A stretch of DNA of 10,292 bases from Hydrogenophaga sp. (GCA_020047875.1 JAIFNE010000218.1:1-10292); one strand, 5' to 3'; positions 1 through 6,818 are shown, numbered from the stretch's first letter. The notes: generated by a model from the letters alone, not told the origin. Numbers and translations are program-made.

Positions 1-1718
1 TGATGCAGACCGGTCACACGGTGGCGATTGCCGTCTGGGGCAACCAGGGGCCCACCATGGTGCACTGGGCCGAGGCGCCGCAAACCGTGCCGGTGACCTT
101 GCGCCTGGGCGATGTGATGCCCCTGCTCACCTCAGCCACCGGTCGTTGTTTTGCCGCCTTCATGGCCGGTGAGGGGCGCGACGCCCAGCGCATCGCGCCC
201 ATGATCCGCGCCGAATTGGCGCTGCTGAAAAAACTGCCCGACGTGAGCCCCATCGCCAGCGACCTGCCCCGCACACCACAGGCGGTGCACGCCATGCTGG
301 ACGAGGCGCGGCAGCGTGGCATGGCCCGCGTGGTGAACAGCCTGCTGCCCGGCGTGGGCGGGTTTTGCGCGCCGGTGTTCGACGCCCAGGGCCACCTCGC
401 CATGGGCTTGGTGGTGCTTGGCTCGGTGACCACGCTGGACACCGACTGGACCGGCGCACCCGCGCGCGCGCTGCTGAGCGCCGCCCGCCAGCTCAGCGCC
501 GACATCGGCCACCCCCAACGCGCCACCGTGATACCGCCCACCGCCCTGACCCCGCGCGCCTGGCCGCGCTGGCCCAGCCTGATGGCGCTGACGCTGGCGG
601 TGCTGGGCGCGCACCTGTTGCTGCTGGGCGGTGGACTGCCTCGCTGGTCGGCGGCCGCGCCGGTGGTGCTCGCCCCCGCCCAGCCCATGGCCACCACATG
701 GATCACCCGAACCCTGGCCTCCGACACACCCACGGTCCGCGCGGCCGCTGCGCCGGCCAGCCAGGTGCGCTGGATCGCGCCTGCGACGCCTCAGCCCGCG
801 GCGCCAGCAGCGCCGCTACCGGCCAGCCCCGCGCCAACCGCCGCGATCAAAACCGCAACACCCGCCGCTGCCCCCGCCTCAGACCGGTCTGGCGAATCGC
901 CACCCGCCGCACCAGATCGCCCGGCCAGTGCGCCCGCAGAAATTCTCCCGGTGGCAACTGCCAGCGCCGCGGCTGCCGACGAACCCAACCTTGAAGCGCG
1001 GCCCACCGAGCGCCTCGAAGGCCAGGTTGCCGACACCGGTGAAACCAAACCAGACACCAGCGACGCCGGCAACCCGCTGGGGCCGGCACAGCCCCCCTCC
1101 AGCGCACGGCTGGACTACAGCGTGGAGGGCCAATCAAAGGGCGTCAACCTCAACGCCAGCGGCTCGCTGGACTGGGTGAACGCCGGCACAAGCTACAGCG
1201 CCCGCATGGAAATCCGGATCTTTCTGCTGGGCAGCCGGTCGCAGACCAGCGAGGGCCGCCTGCTCGCCAACGGGCTGCAACCCGAACGGTTTGCCGACAA
1301 AAGCCGCAGCGAGCGAGCCGCTCACTTCGACCGCAGCCAGAACCGCGTGCGCTTCAGCAACAACGCGCCCGACGTCGAGCTGCTGCCGGGCACGCAGGAC
1401 CGGCTGAGTGTGTTCCTGCAGCTCGCCGGCCTGCTGAACGCCCGGCCCGAGGCCTACCCGGCGGGCCAGACCATCGAGCTGCCGGTGGTCGGCCCCAGCG
1501 GCCTGGAGGTCTGGCGCTTTCAGGTGCAAGGCCTGACCTCGCTGGACCTGCCAGCGGGCAGCCTGGTGGCGCGGCACCTGACGCGCGAACCCCAGGGCCT
1601 TTACAGCACCCGGGTCGACCTCTGGCTCGCCCCCAGCCTGGGCCACCTGCCGGTTCGCATCCGCCTCACTCAGGACAACGGAGACGTGGTCGACCAGCGC
1701 CTGGCCACCCTGCCCTGA
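1..1718 (+). CDS. IclR effector domain fused in frame to membrane-anchored DUF3108 protein (5' partial)
   Basis: The frame is open at the left edge. The first ATG (base 3) lies inside a domain, so the true start and any helix-turn-helix are upstream. Residues ~1-170 (counted from base 3) look like an IclR ligand-binding domain: a GHTVAIAVW strand, LPLL/TSATG-like MPLLTSATGRCFAAF, a C-terminal GVGGFCAPVFDAQGHLAMGLVVLG core and a final helix LLSAARQLSADIG. A basic stretch (R185, R189) and one hydrophobic segment (~192-212) follow, then a Pro/Ala-rich linker (~220-365). Residues ~369-571 form a DUF3108 domain, beginning LDYSVEGQSKGVNLNASGSLDW. DUF3108 proteins of this group normally start as separate genes with a signal anchor, so the DUF3108 part probably lies in the periplasm. 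In-frame GTG at 528 (after the IclR part, before the basic residues) is the likely start of an unfused DUF3108 gene; ATG 582 would lose the basic residues. Function of DUF3108 is unknown. Confidence 0.8.
   Translation, partial: MQTGHTVAIAVWGNQGPTMVHWAEAPQTVPVTLRLGDVMPLLTSATGRCFAAFMAGEGRDAQRIAPMIRAELALLKKLPDVSPIASDLPRTPQAVHAMLDEARQRGMARVVNSLLPGVGGFCAPVFDAQGHLAMGLVVLGSVTTLDTDWTGAPARALLSAARQLSADIGHPQRATVIPPTALTPRAWPRWPSLMALTLAVLGAHLLLLGGGLPRWSAAAPVVLAPAQPMATTWITRTLASDTPTVRAAAAPASQVRWIAPATPQPAAPAAPLPASPAPTAAIKTATPAAAPASDRSGESPPAAPDRPASAPAEILPVATASAAAADEPNLEARPTERLEGQVADTGETKPDTSDAGNPLGPAQPPSSARLDYSVEGQSKGVNLNASGSLDWVNAGTSYSARMEIRIFLLGSRSQTSEGRLLANGLQPERFADKSRSERAAHFDRSQNRVRFSNNAPDVELLPGTQDRLSVFLQLAGLLNARPEAYPAGQTIELPVVGPSGLEVWRFQVQGLTSLDLPAGSLVARHLTREPQGLYSTRVDLWLAPSLGHLPVRIRLTQDNGDVVDQRLATLP
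512..531 (+). other. Junction of IclR and DUF3108 reading frames (C5 run and GTGA overlap)
   Basis: A run of five C (512-516) lies just after the end of the IclR-like domain, and GTGA (528-531) lies 11 nt further on. As written, one frame passes straight through. With one C fewer, the IclR frame would read ...GHPNAPP and stop at TGA 529-531, overlapping GTG 528 as the start of the DUF3108 gene. This is the usual stop/start overlap of adjacent bacterial genes. The fusion may therefore result from a single inserted base, real or from sequencing. Confidence 0.5.
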
Positions 1719-1759
1719 GCGCCAGCGACTCAAGAAAAGCACCGGGAAAGCACCGCATC

Positions 1760-1789
1760 TTGAATTTTCCCTGCGGCAGACCATATAAG
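1760..1789 (+). promoter_or_regulatory. Sigma70-like promoter for the DUF3567 gene
   Basis: TTGAAT (1760-1765) and TATAAG (1784-1789) are separated by 18 nt, close to the sigma70 consensus, in the 180-bp gap between the DUF3108 and DUF3567 genes. The predicted transcription start near 1796 gives a leader of about 100 nt. This local sequence is much more AT-rich than its surroundings, which supports the call. No operator or riboswitch was recognised in the leader. Confidence 0.6.
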
Positions 1790-1898
1790 AGGCAGATGGA
1801 CAAGACGTCCACAGGACAAAAGAAGCTCCATTTCAGCCCCGGCTTGCCGATACAGCCAATACAGCGTCACAGGTTTGCCACCAAAGGATATTGAAGCC

Positions 1899-2183
1899 AT
1901 GCACATGCTCTACGACTCCGATGCGTTTGCCGTCGTCCATATTCTGGCCAACGCCCCCCGCGAGGGCGACGCGCCCGCCCAGCCAGGGCCTCAGATGCCG
2001 CGCCACGGCTTTGAAATCGTGGACAAGCGCTCGGGCAAAGAGGTGTACCTGGACGGCTCCTGGGCCGAAATGTTCCAGCAGCAAATCACCGCCTGGCAAA
2101 ACAACACCCCCTCCGAAGAAGAGGTGGAAGACACGCTGGAAGGCTACGCCACGCTGGCGCAGATGCCGGTGGTGATGCACTGA
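1899..2183 (+). CDS. DUF3567 family protein (94 aa)
   Basis: A small acidic protein recognisable as DUF3567, a betaproteobacterial family of unknown function. It begins MHMLYDSDAFAVVH, has a central GFEIVDKRSGKEVYLDG segment (~44-60) and ends with an acidic helix EEEVEDTLEGYATLAQ and a PVVMH tail. The family's usual length is about 90 residues. ATG 1899 is chosen over the upstream in-frame ATG at 1875 because homologues begin at MxMLY and because AAAGGA (1883-1888) is a suitable ribosome-binding site 10 nt upstream. It has no signal peptide or membrane segment, so it should be cytoplasmic. It has its own promoter (1760-1789) and terminator (2288-2314), so it is probably monocistronic. Confidence 0.88.
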   Translation: MHMLYDSDAFAVVHILANAPREGDAPAQPGPQMPRHGFEIVDKRSGKEVYLDGSWAEMFQQQITAWQNNTPSEEEVEDTLEGYATLAQMPVVMH

Positions 2184-2272
2184 AGGTTCCCCGCGCCGCC
2201 TGCGGCGTCACCGCCCACCGGGGGCAACGCTGGCGGCCCGGCGGAGCCGGTTCCGCGGCGTTCTGGAACACG
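2184..2272. repeat. Palindromic GC-rich intergenic element, probably dispersed
   Basis: The 89 bp after the DUF3567 stop contain several small palindromes: CGCCGC/GCGGCG (2194-2199 and 2202-2207), CCGGCGGAGCCGG (2238-2250) and GTTCC/GGAAC (2250-2254 and 2265-2269). The wording (GGGGGCAACGC, GGCCCGGCGGAGCCGGTTCC, GCGGCGTTCTGG) resembles REP/MITE-like intergenic elements that I recall as frequent in Comamonadaceae genomes. Only one copy lies in this window, so its dispersal is inferred from memory. Confidence 0.45.
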
Positions 2273-2287
2273 CCTTCCGCCCACAAG

Positions 2288-2314
2288 AAAGCCTGGCACT
2301 CGCCGGGCTTTTTC
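2288..2314 (+). terminator. Intrinsic terminator after the DUF3567 gene (bidirectional)
   Basis: An 8-bp stem AGCCTGGC (2290-2297) / GCCGGGCT (2302-2309), with one G-T pair and an ACTC loop, is followed by a T5 tract (2309-2313). The reverse complement also has a T-rich tail (TTTCTT), so it could also stop transcription coming from the AbrB remnant on the minus strand. Confidence 0.8.
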
Positions 2315-2323
2315 ATGGGCGCC

Positions 2324-2622
2324 TCAGGCCGGCGCCCCTCGGACCCGCCAGCGGTTCAACGGCTCCACCCGCACCAGCACCGCCACCGGGCGCCCCACGT
2401 CCGGGGTGCAGTAGAGGCCCAGCGCGGCGCCAATCACCCACTCGCCGCGGTTGCGAAACGGCACCCAGCTGTGCACCGGCCAGCCCGCGAGCGACGCCAG
2501 CGAAGTCGCCAGCAGCGGCCGATCATCCAGGGCACCGGTATGCCCAGCAGCACGCACCGCCGCGCAGCCCCGTAGGCCAGCAGCAGCGTCAGTGCGATGC
2601 GGCGCGCCGTGAGCAGGGACAT
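2324..2622 (-). pseudogene. AbrB-type membrane protein remnant (frameshifted, truncated)
   Basis: On the minus strand, ATG 2622 opens MSLLTARRIALTLLLAYGAARRCVLLGIPVPWMIG, the typical N-terminus of the AbrB/'putative ammonia monooxygenase' membrane family (PF05145). Near 2517-2519 the frame breaks. The expected continuation PLLATSLASLAGWPVHSWVPFRN...GEWVIGAALGLY is intact but one frame over. Restoring one C (GGCCG to GGCCCG) would rejoin the two parts. Family-like sequence ends near GLYCTPDV (~2396); the rest of the frame to TGA 2324-2326 looks unrelated. Only about 75 of the usual ~350 residues remain, so the gene cannot make the multi-span protein. The palindromic element and terminator lie just beyond the broken end. 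Confidence 0.72.
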
Positions 2623-2669
2623 TCGCAGACGCGGCAGGGTGGACTCGGGCGGGGCTTCGAGGAGCCGTC

Positions 2670-2675
2670 TAGTAT
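2670..2675 (+). promoter_or_regulatory. Possible -10 element for a leaderless chaN-type transcript
   Basis: TAGTAT ends 6 nt before ATG 2682, which would put the transcription start at or next to the start codon. No good -35 was seen (the region at -17/-18 is GC-rich). No normally spaced Shine-Dalgarno sequence precedes the ATG: AAGG (2678-2681) touches it and GAGGAG (2659-2664) is 17 nt away. Confidence 0.3.
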
Positions 2676-2681
2676 CCAAGG

Positions 2682-3518
2682 ATGAACTGTCGATTTCCCG
2701 TCCTGCCCGCGCTGGCAGCGTGTGTCCTGCTGGCGGGTTGCGCCGCGGGCAGGACACACGAACCCGATCGAGCCAACGTGGCGGCTCGCGATCTGCAACA
2801 GCAGCTGCTGCCGACGCCGCTGCTGCTGCTCGGTGAGCAGCACGACGCCACCGAGCACCAGGACCTGCAGGCGGCTCTGGTGAGGCAGCTTGCCGGCGAG
2901 CGAGCGCTGGCCGCGCTGGTGATCGAGATGGCCGAAGCCGGCGACAGCACGGCTGCGTTGCCAGCCACCGCGGACGAGCCCGAGGTGCGCCGCGCACTGC
3001 GCTGGGACACCAACCGCCAGGCCTGGCCATGGTCTGGGTATGGCCCGGCCATCATGGCGGCGGTCCGCGCGGGTGTGCCGGTGTTCGGGGGCAACCTGCC
3101 CGCGGCCGACATACGCGCCGCGATGACCAACCCCGCGCTGGATGGCGCGCTGTCGCCCATCGCGCTGGCGGCGCAACAGAATCAGATTCGCGACGGCCAC
3201 TGCGGCCTGTTACCCGCTTCGCAGATCGGACCCATGACCCGCATTCAGATCGCGCGCGACCAAGCGCTGGCGCGCACCGCCCTGGCTGTCCTGCAACCGG
3301 GCAAAACCGTGCTGCTGGTGGCGGGCAACCAGCATGTGCGGCGCGATCTGGGCGCGCCTGCGCATTTGCCGGCGGGCCAGCCGCACCGCATCGCCATGGC
3401 CTTGCCGGAAAACCTCAACCCGGCCGCCAACGCCGCGCAGGCGGACCGCGTCTGGGCCAGCCCGGCGCTGGCGCCGCACGACCACTGCGCCGAGTTCCGG
3501 CAGCAGATGCAGCGCTGA
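2682..3518 (+). CDS. ChaN family lipoprotein (haem-binding Tiki/EreA-like superfamily)
   Basis: The 278-residue protein has a lipoprotein signal peptide: the hydrophobic segment LPALAACVLLAG is followed by lipobox LLAGC with Cys20. The mature protein matches the ChaN/Tiki-EreA-like fold: LLLLGEQHDATEHQ (47-60, with Glu52 and His54), a VIEMAE strand (80-85), the WPWSGYGP segment (116-122), GVPVFGGNLP (131-140), and near the C-terminus LLVAGNQHVRRDLGAP (211-226) with His218. ChaN of Campylobacter binds haem and is iron-regulated. A role in haem or iron handling at the cell envelope is family knowledge, not something shown here. It lies 60 bp from the divergent AbrB remnant and converges with the aminotransferase, so it is probably transcribed alone. 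No Fur box was recognised. Two alternative hairpins cover codons 7-27. Confidence 0.85.
   Translation: MNCRFPVLPALAACVLLAGCAAGRTHEPDRANVAARDLQQQLLPTPLLLLGEQHDATEHQDLQAALVRQLAGERALAALVIEMAEAGDSTAALPATADEPEVRRALRWDTNRQAWPWSGYGPAIMAAVRAGVPVFGGNLPAADIRAAMTNPALDGALSPIALAAQQNQIRDGHCGLLPASQIGPMTRIQIARDQALARTALAVLQPGKTVLLVAGNQHVRRDLGAPAHLPAGQPHRIAMALPENLNPAANAAQADRVWASPALAPHDHCAEFRQQMQR
2700..2760 (+). promoter_or_regulatory. Two mutually exclusive 12-bp hairpins in the lipoprotein signal-peptide region
   Basis: GTCCTGCCCGCG (2700-2711) is an exact reverse complement of CGCGGGCAGGAC (2744-2755). CGTGTGTCCTGC (2719-2730) is an exact reverse complement of GCAGGACACACG (2749-2760). The two right arms overlap (2749-2755), so only one helix can form at a time. 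They lie within codons 7-27 of the ChaN-type gene. Any regulatory role (attenuation, translation pausing) is inference. Confidence 0.4.
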
Positions 3519-3531
3519 ACTTCCGTTGGTT

Positions 3532-3558
3532 CACGCCCTGTCGGGCTCAGGCGTGTTT
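3532..3558 (+). terminator. Hairpin between convergent chaN-type and aminotransferase genes
   Basis: CACGCCCTG (3532-3540) pairs with CAGGCGTG (3548-3555) with one bulged C and a 7-nt loop, followed by only TTT. It sits in the 28-bp gap and overlaps the last codons of the aminotransferase on the minus strand. The T tract is short, so it is a weak intrinsic terminator for chaN at best. On the minus strand no T tract follows. Confidence 0.4.
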
Positions 3559-4887
3559 GCGGATCGAATCGGCCAGCACGCTGACCATGGTTTCGATGTG
3601 CTCGCGCTCGACGATGAACGGCGGCGCAAACACCAGCACGTCGCCCGCATTGCGAACCAGCACGCCGTGGTGATAGCAGTCCAGAAAAATGTCAAAGGCG
3701 CGCTTGCCCGGCAGGCCCGCAATGGGCGCAAGCTCGACCGCGGCCGCCAGCCCGAGGCTGCGGATGCCGACCACGTTGGGCAGCCCCTTGAGCGCGCTGT
3801 GCATGGCGTCGCCCAGCACCGGGCCCATCTGGCCAGCGCGCTCGAACAATTTCTCTTGCTCGAACAGCTCGAGCGTGGCGATCGCGGCCGCGCAGGCCAC
3901 CGGATGCCCCGAGTAGGTGTAGCCGTGAAAAAACTCGATGGCGTGGCCGGGCGCGCTGCCATGGGCGCCCATCATGGCGTTGTAGATGCGGTCGGTGCAG
4001 ATCACACCGCCCAGCGGGATCACGCCGTTGGTCACGGCCTTGGCAAAGTTCAGCATGTCGGGCTGCACGCCGTAGAAGTCGGCTGCGAATGGCGTGCCCA
4101 AGCGGCCAAAGCCGGTGATGACCTCGTCAAAGATCAGCAAGATGCCGTGTTTGTCGCAGATCTCGCGCAGGCGTCTCAGGTAGCCCTGGGGCGGGATGTA
4201 CCAGCCCGCGCTGCCAGCGATCGGCTCCACGATCACCGCCGCCACGTTTTCGGGTGAGTGCAGCGCGAGGATGCGGTTCTCCAGCTCCAGCAGCGGGTCT
4301 TCGGCCCACACGGGTTCTTCGTTGTGGATGTAAGCGTGGTGCACCGGGTCGTGGATGAAGCGCATGTGATCCACCCGAGGCAGCAGCGACGGGCCATACG
4401 CCTTGCGGTTGGCCGGAATGCCGCCCACGCTCATGCCGCCGAAGTTCACCCCGTGGTAGGCGCGCTCGCGGCCTATGAACAAGGTGCGGTGGCCTTCGCC
4501 GCGCGCCCGGTGATACGCCAGCGCCACCTTGAGCGCGGTGTCAGCTGCCTCCGAGCCCGAGTTGCAGAACAGCACCTTGTTCAGATCGCCCGGCGCCAAC
4601 GCCGCGATTTTTTCGGCGGCCAGAAAAGCCTGCGGATTGCCCACGCTGAAGGCGGTGGCGTAGTCGAGCGTGTCGAGCTGGCGCTTGATGGCTTCGTTGA
4701 CAGGCCGCCGGTTGTGACCGGCGCTCACGCACCACAGACTGGAGATGCCATCGATCACTTGCCGCCCGTCGTGGGTGGTGAAGTGCATGCCGTCGGCAGC
4801 GACAAAGATGCGCGGGTCGTCTTTGAAACTGCGATTGGGCGTGAAGGGCAACCATTGGTTGTCCATGCGAAGTGGGTGCTGGGTCAT
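3547..4887 (-). CDS. Class III PLP aminotransferase, omega-amino acid:pyruvate type
   Basis: The 446-residue protein resembles omega-amino-acid/beta-alanine:pyruvate transaminases, which move an amino group from beta-alanine, GABA or similar amines to pyruvate or another keto acid using pyridoxal phosphate. Visible features: the N-terminal QWLPFTPNRSFKDDPR segment (11-26), FCNSGSEAADTALKVA (107-122) binding the cofactor phosphate, YHG (144-146) as aromatic stacking residue, LLIFDEVITGFGR (250-262) with Asp254 for the pyridine nitrogen, and FAKAVTNGVIPLGG (281-294) with Lys283 as Schiff-base lysine. FFHGYTYSGHPVACAAA (319-335) and GVLVRNAGD (408-416) fit the subgroup. ATG 4887 is preferred because GAGG lies 6 nt upstream; ATG 4917 is an in-frame alternative adding 10 residues. 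It is divergent from purU, with about 130 bp between them. Exact substrate cannot be read from sequence, and it could also be annotated as an 'aspartate aminotransferase family protein'. Confidence 0.9.
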   Translation of the reverse strand: MTQHPLRMDNQWLPFTPNRSFKDDPRIFVAADGMHFTTHDGRQVIDGISSLWCVSAGHNRRPVNEAIKRQLDTLDYATAFSVGNPQAFLAAEKIAALAPGDLNKVLFCNSGSEAADTALKVALAYHRARGEGHRTLFIGRERAYHGVNFGGMSVGGIPANRKAYGPSLLPRVDHMRFIHDPVHHAYIHNEEPVWAEDPLLELENRILALHSPENVAAVIVEPIAGSAGWYIPPQGYLRRLREICDKHGILLIFDEVITGFGRLGTPFAADFYGVQPDMLNFAKAVTNGVIPLGGVICTDRIYNAMMGAHGSAPGHAIEFFHGYTYSGHPVACAAAIATLELFEQEKLFERAGQMGPVLGDAMHSALKGLPNVVGIRSLGLAAAVELAPIAGLPGKRAFDIFLDCYHHGVLVRNAGDVLVFAPPFIVEREHIETMVSVLADSIRKHA

Positions 4888-5004
4888 CGGGTGCCTCGTA
4901 GCGTTGCGATCTGACATTCTGCCACCTGATTGGACCGCTCCCGGTGCCACTGCGGCCGGCGATCCCCAAGCCCGGCAGGCTCCCAGACACACCACTCCGG
5001 CTGC

Positions 5005-5010
5005 GACAAT
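5005..5010 (+). promoter_or_regulatory. Possible -10 element for purU (near-leaderless)
   Basis: GACAAT ends 9 nt before ATG 5020, in the gap to the divergent aminotransferase. No Shine-Dalgarno sequence lies between it and the ATG. The -35 position shows no clear match. Confidence 0.3.
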
Positions 5011-5019
5011 GCAGACGCC

Positions 5020-5868
5020 ATGAAAAACAGCTTTGTCCTCACCCTGAGTTGCGCGGACCGTCCGGGCATCGTGCACGCCGTCTCGGGCTTTCTGCTCGAA
5101 CGCGGCGGCAACATAGAAGAAGCCGCGCAATTCAACGACCACGGCACCGGCCTCTTTTTCATGCGGGTGCAATTCACCTGCAGTCAGCTGACGCCGGACG
5201 ACCTGCGACTGCATCTCAAGCTGTTCGCCGAGCCATTCGGCATGCAGTGGGGTCTGCACCCGCTGGCGCAGCCGATGCCCACCGTGATCTTTGTGAGCAA
5301 AGAGGGCCACTGCCTCAACGATCTGATGTTCCGCTGGAAGAGCGGCCTGCTGAGGCTGGACATCCGGGCCATCGTGAGCAATCACCGCGAGTTCTACCAA
5401 CTGGCCGCGAGCTACAACGTGCCGTTTCATCACATTCCGGTGACCGCGCAGACCAAGACCCAGGCCGAGGCCCGGCAGCTGGAGGTGATACGCAGCGAGG
5501 GCGCGGAACTGGTGGTGCTGGCGCGCTACATGCAGATTTTGAGCAACGATCTGTGCCGCGAGCTCTCGGGCCGCGCGATCAACATTCACCACAGCTTCCT
5601 GCCCAGCTTCAAAGGCGCCAAGCCCTACTACCAGGCTCACGACCGCGGCGTGAAGCTGATCGGCGCCACCGCGCACTACGTGACCGCCGATCTCGACGAA
5701 GGCCCGATCATCGAGCAGGACGTGGCCCGCGTGGACCACACCGGCGCGGTGGAAGACCTCACCGCCCTGGGCCGTGACACCGAAAGCCAGGTGCTGGCCC
5801 GCGCCGTGAAGTGGCACAGCGAACATCGGGTGCTGCTCAACGGCCACAAAACCGTCGTTTTTAAATAG
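5020..5868 (+). CDS. purU: Formyltetrahydrofolate deformylase PurU
   Basis: It hydrolyses 10-formyl-THF to formate and THF in the cytoplasm. This balances the one-carbon pool and supplies formate to PurT-type purine synthesis. The 282 residues match the family length. An N-terminal ACT domain (~5-80, SCADRPGIVHAVSGFLLERGGNI) senses glycine/methionine status in E. coli PurU. The formyltransferase-fold catalytic domain (~87-275) carries INIHHSFLPSFKGAKPY with Asn188 and His190, and HYVTADLDEGPIIEQD with Asp226. Their spacing equals the Asn106-His108-Asp144 triad of GAR transformylase. ATG 5020 begins exactly at the expected MKNSFVLTLSC; upstream in-frame ATG 4930 would add unrelated residues. 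The LysR gene starts 3 nt after its stop, so they are probably one operon. Confidence 0.95.
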   Translation: MKNSFVLTLSCADRPGIVHAVSGFLLERGGNIEEAAQFNDHGTGLFFMRVQFTCSQLTPDDLRLHLKLFAEPFGMQWGLHPLAQPMPTVIFVSKEGHCLNDLMFRWKSGLLRLDIRAIVSNHREFYQLAASYNVPFHHIPVTAQTKTQAEARQLEVIRSEGAELVVLARYMQILSNDLCRELSGRAINIHHSFLPSFKGAKPYYQAHDRGVKLIGATAHYVTADLDEGPIIEQDVARVDHTGAVEDLTALGRDTESQVLARAVKWHSEHRVLLNGHKTVVFK

Positions 5869-5871
5869 CGC

Positions 5872-6741
5872 ATGACCATTCGCATCCCGCCCATTCAGTG
5901 CCTGATGACCTTCGAGGCCCTGGCCCGGCTGCGCAGCGTCACCCAGACCAGCGAGGAGCTGTGCGTGACGCCCAGCGCGGTCAGCCACCGCATCAAGCAG
6001 CTCGAACAGGTGCTGGGGACCAAACTGTTTGGCCGGGCCGATTTTTCGTTGACCACCGAGGGCATTGAGTACCTGGCGCATGTGCGCGAGGGCCTGGCCA
6101 CGCTGCAAAAATTCCCCAGCAAAAACGCCACGCCCGGGCGCCGCAAGCTGCGCCTGGCGGTGACGCCCACGTTTGCCCGCTCCATCCTGCTGCCGCGGCT
6201 CAAGCAGTTCAGCGAGGCCTACCCCGAGATCGATCTGACGCTGCAGGTCAGCATTCCCCTGCTCGATGTGGAGGCCGAAGACGCCGATCTGATCATTCGC
6301 TTTGGCACCGGTCGTTACGCCGATGTGGAACACGTCTGCCTGGTGAAGGACGACGTGACGCCCATGGCATCGCCCGCTTTCGTGCGCGAAAACGGTCCGT
6401 TCGAGGCCCCGGAAGACCTGGTGGGCATGCCCCTGCTGCGCAGCCCGCTTGAGCCCTGGCGCACCTGGTTCGCGGCCAACCAGCTTGACTGGCCAGAGCC
6501 CGTGGATGGGTCGCAGTTCAACGACATCGGGCTGATGTGCGACGGTGCGGCGGCCGGCATGGGCATCGCCCTGGTTCGGCTCAAGCTCGCCGCGCCCTGG
6601 CTGGAAAACGGCACGCTGGTGCGGCTCTACGAGCGGCACGTACCCAGCCCACACGCGCACTACCTGTGCTGGCGCACCGGCACCATGGAGCGCTGGGAAT
6701 GCGCGTCGTTTGCCGAGTGGCTGAGAAAAACGGTCGGCTAA
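5872..6741 (+). CDS. LysR-family regulator, GcvA-like
   Basis: The 289-residue protein has an N-terminal winged HTH (~6-65; recognition region SVTQTSEELCVTPSAVSHRIKQLE, then LGTKLFGR and LTTEG) and a type 2 periplasmic-binding-like effector domain (~93-285). The second domain starts RKLRLAVTPTFARSILLPRLKQFSEAYPEIDLTLQ and includes DADLIIRFGTGRYADVEH, as in the GcvA/TrpI-like subgroup. GcvA activates the glycine cleavage operon in E. coli. The ligand of this protein is not known. It starts 3 nt after purU (TAG CGC ATG) without a visible Shine-Dalgarno sequence, so translation is probably coupled to purU. Candidate targets are its own operon and the divergent aminotransferase, but a T-N11-A site was not convincingly located. 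Confidence 0.9.
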   Translation: MTIRIPPIQCLMTFEALARLRSVTQTSEELCVTPSAVSHRIKQLEQVLGTKLFGRADFSLTTEGIEYLAHVREGLATLQKFPSKNATPGRRKLRLAVTPTFARSILLPRLKQFSEAYPEIDLTLQVSIPLLDVEAEDADLIIRFGTGRYADVEHVCLVKDDVTPMASPAFVRENGPFEAPEDLVGMPLLRSPLEPWRTWFAANQLDWPEPVDGSQFNDIGLMCDGAAAGMGIALVRLKLAAPWLENGTLVRLYERHVPSPHAHYLCWRTGTMERWECASFAEWLRKTVG

Positions 6742-6777
6742 GGCCAGCGCCCGCAAGTCCAGATCACTCGGCGGATC

Positions 6778-6818
6778 GAGCCGTGCTGGGGGAACAGGCG
6801 CCGCACCCCAGCCGGCTC
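6778..6818 (+). terminator. Strong 13-bp hairpin between the LysR gene and glcD, no T tract
   Basis: GAGCCG (6778-6783), a bulged T (6784) and GCTGGGG (6785-6791) pair perfectly with CCCCAGC (6806-6812) and CGGCTC (6813-6818) around a 14-nt loop. It lies 36 nt after the LysR stop, where a terminator would be expected. No T run follows, so it may be an RNA-stabilising end, a Rho-linked stop or a protein-binding palindrome. Nothing else was recognised in the 171-bp gap apart from a possible -10 for glcD. Confidence 0.45.

Noticed and set aside
2589..3200. Minus-strand frames opposite the ChaN-type gene
   Set aside because: They are antisense shadows. Only the stretch below 2622 carries family-like (AbrB) sequence.
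4888..5019. LysR operator (T-N11-A palindrome) in the aminotransferase/purU divergent gap
   Set aside because: No convincing dyad symmetry with the right spacing could be found by eye.
3547..6756. Uninterrupted minus-strand frame of 1069 codons extending far upstream of the aminotransferase
   Set aside because: The part beyond ~4917 is the antisense of purU and the LysR gene, both with clear family motifs on the plus strand. Long antisense frames are expected at this GC content.
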